NCBI RefSeq assembly: GCF_014191875.1
Contig: NZ_JACHXD010000002.1
Span: 434,001 to 498,000 of the forward strand
Direction of reading: 5' to 3'
Length of the DNA: 64,000 nucleotides
Source: Pseudoduganella violacea
GTDB lineage: Bacteria > Pseudomonadota > Gammaproteobacteria > Burkholderiales > Burkholderiaceae_D
Part shown: positions 7,425 to 17,869 of the stretch, piece by piece
Layout of the letters: each line of letters begins with the position of its first letter
Position numbering within the stretch: position 1 is the stretch's first letter
Made by a program: the position numbers and the translations under genes
The notes under the pieces: generated by a model
What the model saw: only the letters and a program-made list of their open reading frames with translations
The model's database searches: none
What the model was told of the DNA's origin: nothing

Positions 7425-10400
7425 GTGAACTTTTCCGCCTTATCGATCAAGAATCCGATCCCGGCCATCATGCTGTTCGTGCTGCTGACCCTTGCCGGTC
7501 TGCTGGCATACAAGGCCAATCCGGTGCAGGACTTCCCCGATATCGAACTGCCCATCGTCACCGTCAGCGCTTCGCTGCCGGGTGCCGCCCCGGCCCAGCT
7601 GGAAACCGAGGTGGCGCGCAAGATCGAGGATTCGGTGGCGACCCTGCAGGGGATCAAGAATATCTACACCAAGGTGCTGGACGGCACCGCCACCATCACC
7701 GTCGAATTCATCCTGGAGAAGAATATCTCCGACGCGGTGAACGATGTGCGCGACGCTGTGGCGCGCGTGAAAGCCGATATGCCGGCCGAGCTGCGCGACC
7801 CGGTGGTGAGCAAGGTGTCCACCGCCGGCCGCGTGGTGCTGACCTTCGTCGTCACCAATAAGAAGGATAGCGGCACGCGCATGGACGACCAGGAACTGAG
7901 CTGGTTCGTCGACAACGCCGTCGCCAAGCGCCTGCTGTCGGTGCATGGCGTGGGCGCGGTCAAGCGCGTGGGCGGCGCCAGCCGTGAAATCCGCGTCGAG
8001 CTGGATGACGAGCGCATGGCCGCGCTGCGCGTCTCGGCGCTCGACGTGTCGCGCCAGTTGCGCCAGGTGCAGAAGGAAGCGCCGGGCGGACGCGGCGACG
8101 TCAGCGGCGCCGAGCAATCGGTGCGCACCATCGCCACCGTGCAGACGGCGGCCGACCTGGCGCGCATGGATATCCCGCTGGGCGATGGCCGCCATGTGCG
8201 CCTCGACCAGGTTGCCACCGTGAGCGATACCGTGGCCGAATCGCGCGCCGTCGCCACCCAGGACGGCAAGCCGGTGGTCGGCTTCGAGATTTTCCGCACC
8301 AAGGGCGCCAGCGAAACCGATGTGGCGCGCGATGCGCGCGCCGCCGTGGAAGAGCTGCAGAAGGGCAACCCGAATATCGAGATCAAGCAGTCGATCGACA
8401 ATGCCCAGCCGGTGGAGGAAAACTTCGAAGGCTCGATGGAGTTGCTGTACGAAGGCGCGCTGCTGGCGGTGCTGGTGGTGTGGTGGTTCCTGCGCGACTG
8501 GCGCGCCACCCTGGTGGCCACGGCCGCCCTGCCCCTGTCGGTGCTGCCGGCCTTCCTCGGCATCTTCTGGTTCGGCTACACGCTCAACACCGTGACCCTG
8601 CTTTCGCTGGCCCTGGTGGTGGGCGTGCTGGTGGACGACGCCATCGTGGAAATCGAGAACATCGAGCGCCACCTGCATATGGGTAAGTCGCCGATGCAGG
8701 CCGCGATGGAAGCGGCCGATGAAATCGGCATGGCGGTGATCGCCACCACCTTCGCCCTGGTGGCCGTGTTCCTGCCGACCGCCTTCATGGGCGGCGTGCC
8801 GGGCCTATTCTTCAAGCAGTTCGGCTGGACCGCCGTGCTGGCTGTGCTGGCGTCGCTGGTGGTGGCGCGTCTGCTGACGCCGATGATGGCGGCCTATATG
8901 CTGAAACCGGCCAAGCCCAAGGCGCACCAGGGCGACGGCTGGCTGATGCAGCGCTATATGAAGACCATGCGCTGGTGCCTGACCCACCGCCACATCACGG
9001 CGATCGCCTCGATGGCCTTCTTCGTCGGCTCCATCATGCTGGTGGGCCTGCTGCCGACCGGCTTCGTGCCGGCGGCCGACCGCGCCCAGACCCAGATCAA
9101 TCTGGAACTGCCGCCCGGCTCCACGCTGGCGGAAACCAAGGCGGTGGCCGAGCAGGCGCGCCTGGCCGCCATGCGCGTCAAGGGCGTAACCGAGGTGTTC
9201 AGCTCCATCGGCGGCGGCTCCAGCGGCGACGCTTTCGCACCGGGCGCCGCGGCCGAGGCGCGCCGCGCCGTGCTGACCATCACCACCACGCACCGCAACG
9301 ACCGCAAGGAATCGATGACCGACATCGACAACGGCCTGCGCGAACAGCTGGCGCATATTCCCGGCGCGCGTTTCAACGTCGGCCCGCCCGACACCGGCGT
9401 GAAGATGCAGCTGGTGCTGCGCAGCGAAGATCCGCTGGCGCTGACGGAAGCGGCGAAGAAGGTGGAGCGCGAGCTGCGCACCCTGAAAGGCATCGGCAAC
9501 GTCACCTCCAGCGCCTCGCTGGTGCGTCCGGAAATCATCGTGCGTCCCGATTTCGCCAAGGCCGCCGACCTGGGCGTGACCGCCGCCGCCATCGGCGAAA
9601 CGGTGCGCGTGGCCACGGCCGGCGACTACGACTTCGACCTGACCAAAATGAACCTGCCGGAACGCCAGGTGCCGATCCGCGTCAAGCTGCCGGACGCCGT
9701 GCGCGCCGACCTCGATTCCATCGGCCGCCTGACGGTGCCGGGCAAGAACGGCCCGGTCATGCTGGCGAACCTGGCTTCCATCACGATGGAAAGCGGTCCG
9801 GCCCAGATAGACCGCCTGAACCGCAGCCGCAACGTGACGCTGGACGTGGAACTGGGCAGCCGCTCGCTCGGTGAGCTGAACGAGGAAGCGCGCGCCCTGC
9901 CGTCGATGAAGAACCTGCCGCCGTCGGTGAAGATCGCGGAACTGGGCGACGCCCAGGAGATGGCGGCGCTGTTCGCCAGCTTCGGCCTGGCCATGCTGAT
10001 CGGCGTGCTGTGCATCTATGGCGTGCTGGTGCTGCTGTTCAAGGACTTCATGCAGCCGGTGACGATTCTGGCGGCGCTGCCGCTGTCGATCGGCGGCGCC
10101 TTCGTGGCCCTGCTGATCACGCGCAGCGCGCTGTCGATGCCATCCATGATCGGCCTGATCATGCTGATGGGGATCGTGACCAAGAATTCGATCCTGCTGG
10201 TGGACTATGCGATCCTGGCGCGCCAGGCCGGCATGGGCCGCTTCGAAGCCCTGGTCGATGCCTGCCACAAACGTAGCCGTCCGATTCTGATGACCACCAT
10301 CGCCATGGGCGCCGGCATGATGCCGCTGGCCCTGGGCTGGGGTGCCGACCCCAGCTTCCGTTCGCCGATGGCGATCACGGTGATCGGCGGCCTGATTACC

Positions 10401-10544
10401 TCGACCCTGCTCAGCCTTCTGGTGGTGCCGGCCGTGTTCACCTATATCGACGACGCCGAACACCTGTTGGGACGCATCATGCGCAAGCTGCGCCGCCATA
10501 AACACGAAACCCCGCCTGTCCATCAGGCCTCACCATCCAAATAA
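7425..10544 (+). CDS. RND multidrug efflux permease (HAE1 family)
   Basis: The 1039-aa inner-membrane pump has the usual length and duplicated architecture of AcrB/MexB-type transporters. There is one N-terminal TM, a large porter loop, six TMs, then the repeat. The proton-relay acidic pair is visible in VVGVLVDDAIVEIENIERHL, and the second half shows LMGIVTKNSILLVDYA. The start is GTG at 7425, chosen because AAGGAG lies seven bases upstream. Drug export driven by the proton gradient is expected; the substrate range cannot be read from sequence. Confidence 0.95.
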   Translation: MNFSALSIKNPIPAIMLFVLLTLAGLLAYKANPVQDFPDIELPIVTVSASLPGAAPAQLETEVARKIEDSVATLQGIKNIYTKVLDGTATITVEFILEKNISDAVNDVRDAVARVKADMPAELRDPVVSKVSTAGRVVLTFVVTNKKDSGTRMDDQELSWFVDNAVAKRLLSVHGVGAVKRVGGASREIRVELDDERMAALRVSALDVSRQLRQVQKEAPGGRGDVSGAEQSVRTIATVQTAADLARMDIPLGDGRHVRLDQVATVSDTVAESRAVATQDGKPVVGFEIFRTKGASETDVARDARAAVEELQKGNPNIEIKQSIDNAQPVEENFEGSMELLYEGALLAVLVVWWFLRDWRATLVATAALPLSVLPAFLGIFWFGYTLNTVTLLSLALVVGVLVDDAIVEIENIERHLHMGKSPMQAAMEAADEIGMAVIATTFALVAVFLPTAFMGGVPGLFFKQFGWTAVLAVLASLVVARLLTPMMAAYMLKPAKPKAHQGDGWLMQRYMKTMRWCLTHRHITAIASMAFFVGSIMLVGLLPTGFVPAADRAQTQINLELPPGSTLAETKAVAEQARLAAMRVKGVTEVFSSIGGGSSGDAFAPGAAAEARRAVLTITTTHRNDRKESMTDIDNGLREQLAHIPGARFNVGPPDTGVKMQLVLRSEDPLALTEAAKKVERELRTLKGIGNVTSSASLVRPEIIVRPDFAKAADLGVTAAAIGETVRVATAGDYDFDLTKMNLPERQVPIRVKLPDAVRADLDSIGRLTVPGKNGPVMLANLASITMESGPAQIDRLNRSRNVTLDVELGSRSLGELNEEARALPSMKNLPPSVKIAELGDAQEMAALFASFGLAMLIGVLCIYGVLVLLFKDFMQPVTILAALPLSIGGAFVALLITRSALSMPSMIGLIMLMGIVTKNSILLVDYAILARQAGMGRFEALVDACHKRSRPILMTTIAMGAGMMPLALGWGADPSFRSPMAITVIGGLITSTLLSLLVVPAVFTYIDDAEHLLGRIMRKLRRHKHETPPVHQASPSK

Positions 10545-10556
10545 AGGAGATAGTCA

Positions 10557-11018
10557 GTGGATGTGAAAATTGTCGACTTCCCGCCCACCACGGTGGCTTA
10601 CCAGCGCTATACCGGCCCATTCGGCCCGGCCATCGCCGACTTCTGGGACAAGGTGTTCAACCCATGGCGCGAGCAGCATGGCCTGGGCAAGCGCGTCACC
10701 TACGGCATCGGCCTGGACGATCCGCACAGCACCCCGCCCGAGCAGTGCCGTTACGACGCCTGCGTGGAAGTGGCGGCCGGCTACCTGGCGCCGGCGCCGG
10801 CCAGCGTCACCACGCTGCCGGGCGGCCGCTATGCCGTGGCCCGCTTCCGGGGCCAGCCGCAGGAGATCGTCAAGGCGTGGCAGGAGTTCTACAGCAAGGT
10901 GCTGCCGGCCATGGGCCTGGAATCGCGCCAAGCGGCCTGCTTCGAGCGCTATGACGCCGAATACGTCGAGGAGGAAGGCGGCGTGTTCGAGTGCGATCTG
11001 TTCGCGCCAGTGAAGTAA
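10557..11018 (+). CDS. GyrI-like / AraC effector-binding domain protein
   Basis: A 153-aa single-domain protein resembling the GyrI-like small-molecule-binding domain (SOUL/AraC effector-binding fold): N-terminal VKIVDFPPTTVAYQRYTGPF, a central YDACVEV strand and a C-terminal FECDLFAPVK strand. The GTG start has AAAGGAGA seven bases upstream, and that site overlaps the pump's stop codon. It is therefore the last gene of the tetR-RND operon. Stand-alone GyrI-like proteins can bind or hydrolyse toxic small molecules, so a drug-sequestering role next to a pump is plausible but inferred. Confidence 0.8.
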   Translation: MDVKIVDFPPTTVAYQRYTGPFGPAIADFWDKVFNPWREQHGLGKRVTYGIGLDDPHSTPPEQCRYDACVEVAAGYLAPAPASVTTLPGGRYAVARFRGQPQEIVKAWQEFYSKVLPAMGLESRQAACFERYDAEYVEEEGGVFECDLFAPVK

Positions 11019-11022
11019 TCGC

Positions 11023-12432
11023 TCAGGGCTGGACGGGGGCGGCGCTCCAGCCGCCTCCCATGGCCCGGTACAAGTCCACCGACGCGGCCAGGAGCCGCGT
11101 TCTCAATTGCAGGCGCAGCACGTCGGCGCTGTACAGGGTGCGCTGCGCATCCAGCTCCTCCAGATACGAAGCATAGCCATTGCGGTAGCGGTTGCGCGCG
11201 ATGCGCAGGGTTTCGGCCGCCGTATCGCGCCGCGCGTCATTCTGCACCGCCTGTTCGCGCAGGCGGACAATGGCATCGATGCCGTTCTCGGTTTCCGCCA
11301 GCGCGGTGCGCACCGTGTTTTCGTAAACGTAAATGGCCTGGTCGCGCTGGGCGGCGGCCGAATCGGTCTGGGCCTGCACCCGGCCGCCATCGAACAGCGG
11401 CGCGCTGACGCCGGCGGCCAGGCGCCACAGCTTGATGGGCGAATGCAGGAAGTCGCTGAAATCGCTGGACTGGATGCCGCCCGCCGCCGTCAGGCGGAAA
11501 GACGGCAGCAGCTGGTCGCGCGTGGCGGCCAGCGCGGCGTTGGCGGCGACCACATTCTGCTCGGCGCGCGCGATATCGGGGCGGCGCCGCAGCAGCTCCG
11601 ACGGCAGGCCCGCCGGCACGGGCGGCGGCGCCAGCTCGGCCAGGGGCTTGCCGCGCCGGACCGCTCCCGGATTGCCGCCCGCCAGCAGGGACAGGGCATT
11701 CTCCTGTTCGAAGATCTGGCGCTGCAATTGCGGTATCTGCTCGGCCGCGGCCTGGTATTCCGCCTGCGCCTGCAGCCATTCGAGGCGCGAGCTGTAGCCG
11801 ACCTCGAACTGGCGCCGCGCCAGATCGCGCGAGGTGGCGCGCAGCTTGAGCGTGGCCTCGGCCAATTCCAGCTGGGCGTCCAGGCCGCGCAGATTCAGGT
11901 AGCCGCTGGCGGCGGTGGCGGCGATGGACAGCGCCGCGGCATCGGCGCTGGCCTGTTCGGCGCGGTAGGACGCGGCGGCGGCCTGCGTCAGGCTGGCAAG
12001 ACGGCCCCAGACATCGATCTCATACGCCGCCTGTGCCTCGGCCTGGAACACATTGCCCACGCGCGGCAAGCCATTCGGCGCCAGCGCGCGCGCCCGTCCC
12101 GGACCGGCGCTGACGCTCAGCGTGGGCTGCTGCGCCGCGCCGGCGGCGGCCAGGCGGGCGCGGTAGTCGGCCACGCGCGCCTGGGCGATGCGCAAATCGC
12201 CATTGTGCTCCAGCACCTGCGCCACCAGGGCCGTCAGCGCGGCATCGTCAAACGCTTGCCACCATTGGCGCTCCACCGCCTGCCCTTGATTTGCGGAGCC
12301 AATGCCCATGCGCCATTGCGCCGGCATTTCCAGCGTCGCCACGGGCGGCGCGCCGACCTTTGCGGCGCAGCCGCCCAGCAGGAAGGCCCATGCCAGCAGC
12401 GCAACCGGCGCGGCTCCTCGCGCTGGCGTCAT
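11023..12432 (-). CDS. Efflux transporter outer-membrane channel lipoprotein (NodT family)
   Basis: This 469-aa TolC-like protein has a lipoprotein signal (AWAFLLGGCAAK; Cys about residue 22) and two OEP repeats with long helices. It is the third gene of a minus-strand export operon: MFS pump, HlyD adaptor, channel. It overlaps the adaptor by four bases. Its stop lies four bases from the stop of the GyrI-like gene, so the two efflux operons run head to head at their 3' ends. Confidence 0.92.
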   Translation of the reverse strand: MTPARGAAPVALLAWAFLLGGCAAKVGAPPVATLEMPAQWRMGIGSANQGQAVERQWWQAFDDAALTALVAQVLEHNGDLRIAQARVADYRARLAAAGAAQQPTLSVSAGPGRARALAPNGLPRVGNVFQAEAQAAYEIDVWGRLASLTQAAAASYRAEQASADAAALSIAATAASGYLNLRGLDAQLELAEATLKLRATSRDLARRQFEVGYSSRLEWLQAQAEYQAAAEQIPQLQRQIFEQENALSLLAGGNPGAVRRGKPLAELAPPPVPAGLPSELLRRRPDIARAEQNVVAANAALAATRDQLLPSFRLTAAGGIQSSDFSDFLHSPIKLWRLAAGVSAPLFDGGRVQAQTDSAAAQRDQAIYVYENTVRTALAETENGIDAIVRLREQAVQNDARRDTAAETLRIARNRYRNGYASYLEELDAQRTLYSADVLRLQLRTRLLAASVDLYRAMGGGWSAAPVQP

Positions 12433-13616
12433 GGCCGCGCTCCCTGCGCCTTGCCGCGCGGCGCCGGCGGCGGATTGCGGTCCACATCGTTCAGCACCGC
12501 CGAGGTGTCGATGCTGACAATCACCGACATGCCGGGCCGCAGGCGCGCCGCCAGTTTCTGGCCCGGATCGATGCGGATGCGCACCGGAATGCGCTGCGCG
12601 ATCTTCACGTAATTGCCGGTGGCGTTATCGGCCGGCAGCACGCTGAATTCCGAACCGGTGGCGGGCGAAATGCGTTCAACCTGGCCAGTCAAGGTGGCGC
12701 CATCCAGCGCATCGACCTTGAAGGTGGCGCCCTGCCCCACCTGCACATTGCTCATCTGGGTTTCCTTGAGATTGGCGATCACCCACATCTGCTGCGGCAC
12801 GAGTCCCATCAGCTGCGTTCCCGCGTTCACGTATGCACCCTGGCGCACCGTGACCTGCCCCAGTTGCCCGTCGGCCGGTGCGGTGACGCGGGTATTGTCC
12901 AGATCCACCCTGGCCGCCTTCAGCGCCGCCTGCGCGTTGGCAACGGCCGCTTCCAGCGCAGCCTTGTTCACCGTGACGGACTGCGCCTGTTGTTTCGATA
13001 TCTCCAGGCTGGCGCGCGCCTGCGACACGGCGGCCACGGTCTGCGCCCGCGCCGCCTTCTGCGAATCCTGCTCGCGCACCGAGAGCGAGCCGTCGGCCAC
13101 CAACTGGTCCACGCGCCCCAAGTCGGCTTTCGAACGCGCCGCCTGCGCCTCGGCATTGGCCAGCGCCGCCTGGTTCAGCAAGATGCTGGCCTGGGCGCTG
13201 CGGTGCGACTGTTCCCAATTCGCCAGCGCCGCCTGCTGCGCCGCCAATTGCGCCTGCGCCTGTTCGAAGCGCTGCTCGTAGATGCGCGCATCGATGCGCG
13301 CCAGCAGATCGCCCGCCTTCACATGCTGGAAGTCCTGCACTTTCACCTCCACCACATAACCCGGCAGCTGGGTGCCGATCAGCGTGACCTGGCCGCGCAC
13401 CAGCGCATTTTCGGTGGAGACGATGGGACTGGTGAACGGCGGCAGCCGCCACGCGTACAGCACCACCAGCACGCCGATCAGCGCCACCAGTCCAAAGCCC
13501 GCCGCCGAATACCACTGGTGGCGGCGATCCGGCTGTTCGGGCATGGTGGCAGTTGCGGACGCGGGCACGGCGCCGTCCTTGTTCTCCGGCGTGGCCGGTG
13601 TGGTCGGTGTACTCAT
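12429..13616 (-). CDS. HlyD/EmrA family secretion adaptor
   Basis: The 395-aa protein has a cytoplasmic N-terminus, one TM (about residues 37-57, GFGLVALIGVLVVLYAW), and an EmrA-like core with split lipoyl halves (LPGYVVEVKVQDFQHVKAGD, about 85-105) and a long coiled-coil hairpin. It links the DHA2-type MFS pump encoded upstream to the channel encoded downstream. Four-base overlaps on both sides indicate a tightly coupled operon. Confidence 0.92.
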   Translation of the reverse strand: MSTPTTPATPENKDGAVPASATATMPEQPDRRHQWYSAAGFGLVALIGVLVVLYAWRLPPFTSPIVSTENALVRGQVTLIGTQLPGYVVEVKVQDFQHVKAGDLLARIDARIYEQRFEQAQAQLAAQQAALANWEQSHRSAQASILLNQAALANAEAQAARSKADLGRVDQLVADGSLSVREQDSQKAARAQTVAAVSQARASLEISKQQAQSVTVNKAALEAAVANAQAALKAARVDLDNTRVTAPADGQLGQVTVRQGAYVNAGTQLMGLVPQQMWVIANLKETQMSNVQVGQGATFKVDALDGATLTGQVERISPATGSEFSVLPADNATGNYVKIAQRIPVRIRIDPGQKLAARLRPGMSVIVSIDTSAVLNDVDRNPPPAPRGKAQGARP

Positions 13617-15289
13617 TGCGATCCCGAGTTATTGAGTGAGACTTGGGCCATGCCGGTCTGCGCATTCTGCGCCATGGGGCGGGCCTTGCTTGCAGTGAAA
13701 AGATTCCAGAAGTAGTGCAGCAGCATCCAGGCGATGGTGCCGATGGCCACCAGCGCGATCATCAGGAACACGTCGTTATACGCCAGGATATTCGCTTCGC
13801 GCGTAGCGGCCGCGCCCAGCGAGGCCACGCCTTGCGCGCCGCGCAGGCCGGGATCGGCCAACGTGCCGCCCAGCGCGGCGCCGCCGGACTGGATGCGCGC
13901 CGCCACTTGCGGATCGAGCAGGGTCAGATGCTCGACCAGCTGGCTCGAATGATATTTTTCGCGCAGCACCTGGAAAGTGCCGACCATGGCCGATCCGAGC
14001 AGGCCGCCCAGATTCTGGGTCATGGAAAACATCAGTGAAAAACTGATCAGGTTGCGTGGCTCGGCAATCACCGCGCCGAAGCCGGAAATGAAGACTGGCC
14101 CCAGTATGAAGACGCCGCTGAAAGCCAGCAGAAACTGGCTTACATACATTTGCGCGGGCCGCGTCAGATTGCTGGCGTGGGCGTCCATCAGCGCACCCGC
14201 GGCCATCATCGCCAGCGCCGCCACCATCGATGCGGGAATACGCGCCGGCGTGATCGTCAGCGCGCTGCACAGCATGCCCAGCACGCTGGCCGCCAGCGTC
14301 ACCAACCACAGCACCTGCATCTGATCGTTGTTCAGGCCCAGCGCCTGCAGGAAACCCACCGTGCCGCTGGCTTCGGACTGCACGATGCGGATCAGCACCA
14401 CGGCCAGCGCCAGCCGCGCAATGGTGGACGTGGCCAGCCAACGCGTGTTCAGCAGCGGCCGCGCGCGATTGTGTTCGACCAGCAGCGCGCCGCTCACCAG
14501 CACGATGGACGCGGCCAGGCAATAGCCCAGCCAGGGCGCCTCCAGCCACCAGACCGTGCGGCCTAGCGCCAGCACGGCGCACAGCAGGGCCACACCCGGC
14601 GCAAACAGGGCGAAGGTCAGGAAGTCCAGTTTTTCGAAAGCCTTGACGCGGTCGCCCGGCGGCAATTTCAGCAAGAGCACGCAACCCAGGGACAGCAGGG
14701 CCATGCCCAGTTCGAAGAAGTACAGGCCGCGCCATTCTCCGATCTCCAGCAAGTCGGTGGAAAACAGGCGCGCCAGCGGCAGGGCCAGTTGCGCGAAGCC
14801 GACTCCGATCACCACGCCCTTCAGCCGGTGCTCCTTGGGGAAGGCCTGCAGCACATAGTACAGACCCAGCACCGTCAGTGCCGCGCCGGACATGCCATGC
14901 GCCGCGCGCACCGCGATGGCCGAGGCCAGGCCGTGCACGAACAGGTGGGCCAGCGTGGCGACCGCGTACAGCAGCAGGAATAATTCGGTGAACAGGCGCA
15001 GGCCATACTGCTGGCGGAACTTCACCAGCAGCAGATTCATGGACACATTCGCCATCACATACACGGCCGGCAGCCACTGAATCTCGAAGGGATAAACGCC
15101 CAGCGCGCCTTGCAGATAAGGCAGATTGACGGTGACCAGCGCGTTGCCCAAGCCGCCCGTCAGCGCGACGATGAAACCGACCAGCAGATACGCTACACGC
15201 CGCCGCGCCGAATGATGGGGCGTGGACGGGGATCCCGGCAGCATCGGCCGTTCATGCGGCAACCACGTTTGAGGGGCATAGACATCCAT
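13613..15289 (-). CDS. MFS transporter, DHA2 family (EmrB-like)
   Basis: The 558-aa polytopic protein has about 14 hydrophobic segments, as in the drug:H+ antiporter-2 family. An N-terminal cytoplasmic tail precedes the first TM (YLLVGFIVALTGGLGNALV). The first-loop context LPYLQGALGVYPFEIQWLPA replaces the usual signature with a related version. It is the first gene of the EmrAB-TolC-like operon. No regulator gene lies adjacent. A 10-bp inverted repeat 6-37 bases upstream of the start may be a control site. Substrate unknown. Confidence 0.9.
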   Translation of the reverse strand: MDVYAPQTWLPHERPMLPGSPSTPHHSARRRVAYLLVGFIVALTGGLGNALVTVNLPYLQGALGVYPFEIQWLPAVYVMANVSMNLLLVKFRQQYGLRLFTELFLLLYAVATLAHLFVHGLASAIAVRAAHGMSGAALTVLGLYYVLQAFPKEHRLKGVVIGVGFAQLALPLARLFSTDLLEIGEWRGLYFFELGMALLSLGCVLLLKLPPGDRVKAFEKLDFLTFALFAPGVALLCAVLALGRTVWWLEAPWLGYCLAASIVLVSGALLVEHNRARPLLNTRWLATSTIARLALAVVLIRIVQSEASGTVGFLQALGLNNDQMQVLWLVTLAASVLGMLCSALTITPARIPASMVAALAMMAAGALMDAHASNLTRPAQMYVSQFLLAFSGVFILGPVFISGFGAVIAEPRNLISFSLMFSMTQNLGGLLGSAMVGTFQVLREKYHSSQLVEHLTLLDPQVAARIQSGGAALGGTLADPGLRGAQGVASLGAAATREANILAYNDVFLMIALVAIGTIAWMLLHYFWNLFTASKARPMAQNAQTGMAQVSLNNSGSQ

Positions 15290-15295
15290 GCAGGC

Positions 15296-15326
15296 GCTCA
15301 GGGCTTATTGCTCATCAGCCCTGAGC
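15296..15326. other. Inverted repeat between katE and the MFS operon
   Basis: Perfect 10-bp arms GCTCAGGGCT and AGCCCTGAGC with an 11-base loop, just upstream of the MFS start and 27 bases downstream of the katE stop. Neither side has a T tract. It could terminate katE weakly, or act as an operator or leader hairpin for the efflux operon. Confidence 0.5.
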
Positions 15327-15352
15327 ATACCACCAACTTGCACGTTTTTGCC

Positions 15353-17773
15353 TCACACGGCCGGCGGATCGCTTTCACGCTGCCAGACGCGGTGGCCGGC
15401 CAGCACTTCGATGAACTCTTCCAGCGCCGCCTCCTGGGTCGCCCGCTCGGTGCCGATCAGGCCTGGGTCGGGCGTGCCGTCGGGCAGCGCCGCCGGAATG
15501 CCGGCGCGCGACAGCAGCAGGGCGCCCGTTCCCACCACCATCAGCGGCTTGCAGTGACGGTATTGCAGACGCACGAATTCGAGCGCGTTGGCGTCCTCGC
15601 TCAGCGTCTGCGCCGCCTGCGCGCCGTCCGGCACCACCACCGCATCGAACAGCACCGCCGGCGCCGCCTCCAGCGTCACCTCCACATCGAGGGCGCCGGC
15701 CTCGCCATTCTCGCCGCCGACCCGGCCCATGCCGCTGCCCACCAGGCGCGGTACCGCGCCCTGCGCCAACAGGGCGGTATAGATGGCGCGTACGCCGGCC
15801 GCATCGCTGCCATGGGCGACCAGCAGCGCCACGCGCCGCGTCTGGATTCCCGCTTCGCCGGGACGCGCCGTCAGCGACAGCGCCGGCGATGGCGCCAGCT
15901 TGGGCAAGGGCCGCTCCGTCGCCAGCGGCTGCGGCGGCGGCACCGCCATGCCCAATCCGGCGGCCACCGCGCCCACCAGCGTCTCGTCCACATTGGCCAG
16001 CATCGACAGCATGCGTTCGCGGATGGCCGGCACCTGCACCCGCGTCAGCTCGAAACGGAAACCGCCGATGATGTGGGCCTGCTCGACTGGCGTCTGGCTT
16101 TGCCAGAACAAGCGCGCCTGCGAATAATGGTCGGCGAACAGTTCCGGCTTGCCGCGCACCTTGTCCTCCGCGCCAGAGCGGGGGAAGCTGGTGAAGCCCA
16201 TGCGCCCGGCCTGGAAGGGGCAGCCGCCGCCCAGCGAATTGGGTTCGTAGGCAACCCGGCCACGGTGGATGGCTTGCCGGTGCATGCCGTCGCGCTGGTT
16301 GTTATGCACCTGGGCCAGCGGCGCGTTGATGGGAATCTCGTGGAAATTGGGGCCGCCCAGGCGGCTGATCTGCGTATCGACATAGGAATGGATGCGTCCC
16401 TGCAGCAGCGGATCGTTGCTGAAGTCAATGCCGGGAATGATATGCGCGGCGCAGAACGCCACCTGCTCGGTCTCGGCGAAGAAGTTGTCGGGATTGCGGT
16501 TCAAGACCATGCGGCCGACCGGCGTGAGCGGCACCAGCTCCTCGGGAATCAGCTTGGTCGCGTCCAGTACGTCGAAGGGGAATTGTTCCGCCTCCTCTTC
16601 GGTAAAGAGTTGCAGGCTCAATTCGTATTCGGGGAAAGCCCCCGCTTCGATGGCCTCCCACAAGTCGCGCCGGTGGAAATCGGAATCGGCGCCGCTGATG
16701 CGTACCGCCTCGTCCCACACCAGCGAATGCGTGCCGGCCAATGGCGACCAGTGGAACTTGGCGAACACGCTCTCGCCGGCCTCGTTCACCAGGCGGAAGG
16801 TATGCACGCCGAAGCCCTGCATCATGCGGTAGCTGCGCGGGATGGCGCGGTCCGACATGGCCCACATCAGCATGTGCATCGATTCCGGCATCAGCGAGGC
16901 GAAGTCCCAGAAAGTATCGTGGGCGCTGGCTGCCTGCGGCATGCCGTTGTGCGGTTCCGGCTTGACGGCGTGGATCAGGTCGGGAAACTTCATGGCATCC
17001 TGGATGAAGAAAACGGGAATATTGTTCCCCACCAGATCCCAGTTGCCTTCGTCGCTATAGAACTTGACGGCGAAACCGCGCACGTCGCGCGCCGTATCGG
17101 TGGAGCCGCGCTCGCCGGCCACCGTGGAAAAGCGCACGAAGACCGGCGTGCGCTTGCCTGCGTGGGAAAAGGGCGCGGCACGCGTAACGGTGCTTAAGTC
17201 CTTGTAGCATTCGAAGTAGCCGTGCGCCGCCGAGCCACGCGCATGCACCACGCGTTCGGGAATGCGCTCGTGGTCGAAATGCGTGATTTTCTCGCGCAGG
17301 ATAAAGTCTTCCATCAGCGTCGGACCGCGCAGCCCGGCCTTGAGTGAATTCTGGTTGTCGGCCACCGGCACGCCCTGATTGGTGCTGAGGGCGCGCCCGC
17401 CGGAGTCGGCGCGCACGCGGTCGAGCGCGCCGCGCACCAGGCTTTCGCCCAGCGGCGGCAAGCCGTCGCCCACCTTGGGTGAGGCCGTGCCTTCGCTGGC
17501 CGTGCTGGCCGTGGCCAAGGCGCTGACGGGATTGGCCATTGCACCGGCCTGCGGTGCGCGGGCCGCCTCGCCATACTCGCGTGCCTTGTTGGCATTGCTG
17601 GTTTGCTGCTCGGCCAGCGTACCCGCGCTGCGGACCTTTTCCAGCAGCGCCGCGCCTTGCGGCGTGTTGCTGCCCAGGGTATCGGGCGGTGCGGAGCCGG
17701 CGGGACCGGCGATGGTGCTCAACACGGAGCCGGCACCATCGGTGGGCGAAACGTTCTGCTTGCGTGTAACCAT
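15353..17773 (-). CDS. katE: Large-subunit monofunctional catalase (HPII type) with C-terminal DJ-1/PfpI domain
   Basis: The 806-aa protein decomposes H2O2. The catalase core shows the distal His in [12 protein letters not shown], the segment [20 protein letters not shown], and the heme-ligand motif [12 protein letters not shown] with proximal Tyr. About 180 C-terminal residues form the flavodoxin/DJ-1-like domain typical of large-subunit catalases. The N-terminal 90 residues are Ala/Ser-rich and low in complexity, longer than in E. coli KatE. The ATG at 17773 was chosen over one 30 bases upstream because GAGGT lies seven bases before it. It follows a DUF883-like gene on the same strand, which suggests a stationary-phase or stress unit. 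Confidence 0.93.
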   Translation of the reverse strand: MVTRKQNVSPTDGAGSVLSTIAGPAGSAPPDTLGSNTPQGAALLEKVRSAGTLAEQQTSNANKAREYGEAARAPQAGAMANPVSALATASTASEGTASPKVGDGLPPLGESLVRGALDRVRADSGGRALSTNQGVPVADNQNSLKAGLRGPTLMEDFILREKITHFDHERIPERVVHARGSAAHGYFECYKDLSTVTRAAPFSHAGKRTPVFVRFSTVAGERGSTDTARDVRGFAVKFYSDEGNWDLVGNNIPVFFIQDAMKFPDLIHAVKPEPHNGMPQAASAHDTFWDFASLMPESMHMLMWAMSDRAIPRSYRMMQGFGVHTFRLVNEAGESVFAKFHWSPLAGTHSLVWDEAVRISGADSDFHRRDLWEAIEAGAFPEYELSLQLFTEEEAEQFPFDVLDATKLIPEELVPLTPVGRMVLNRNPDNFFAETEQVAFCAAHIIPGIDFSNDPLLQGRIHSYVDTQISRLGGPNFHEIPINAPLAQVHNNQRDGMHRQAIHRGRVAYEPNSLGGGCPFQAGRMGFTSFPRSGAEDKVRGKPELFADHYSQARLFWQSQTPVEQAHIIGGFRFELTRVQVPAIRERMLSMLANVDETLVGAVAAGLGMAVPPPQPLATERPLPKLAPSPALSLTARPGEAGIQTRRVALLVAHGSDAAGVRAIYTALLAQGAVPRLVGSGMGRVGGENGEAGALDVEVTLEAAPAVLFDAVVVPDGAQAAQTLSEDANALEFVRLQYRHCKPLMVVGTGALLLSRAGIPAALPDGTPDPGLIGTERATQEAALEEFIEVLAGHRVWQRESDPPAV

Positions 17774-17869
17774 GGTTGACCTCAAATCGGGAGAACAAAA
17801 CAAAAAGGACAGCCGCCTCCTGAGAGGCGAACCGTCCCCAAACCATTTACCGCGGTAGGGCCGCGGCCA

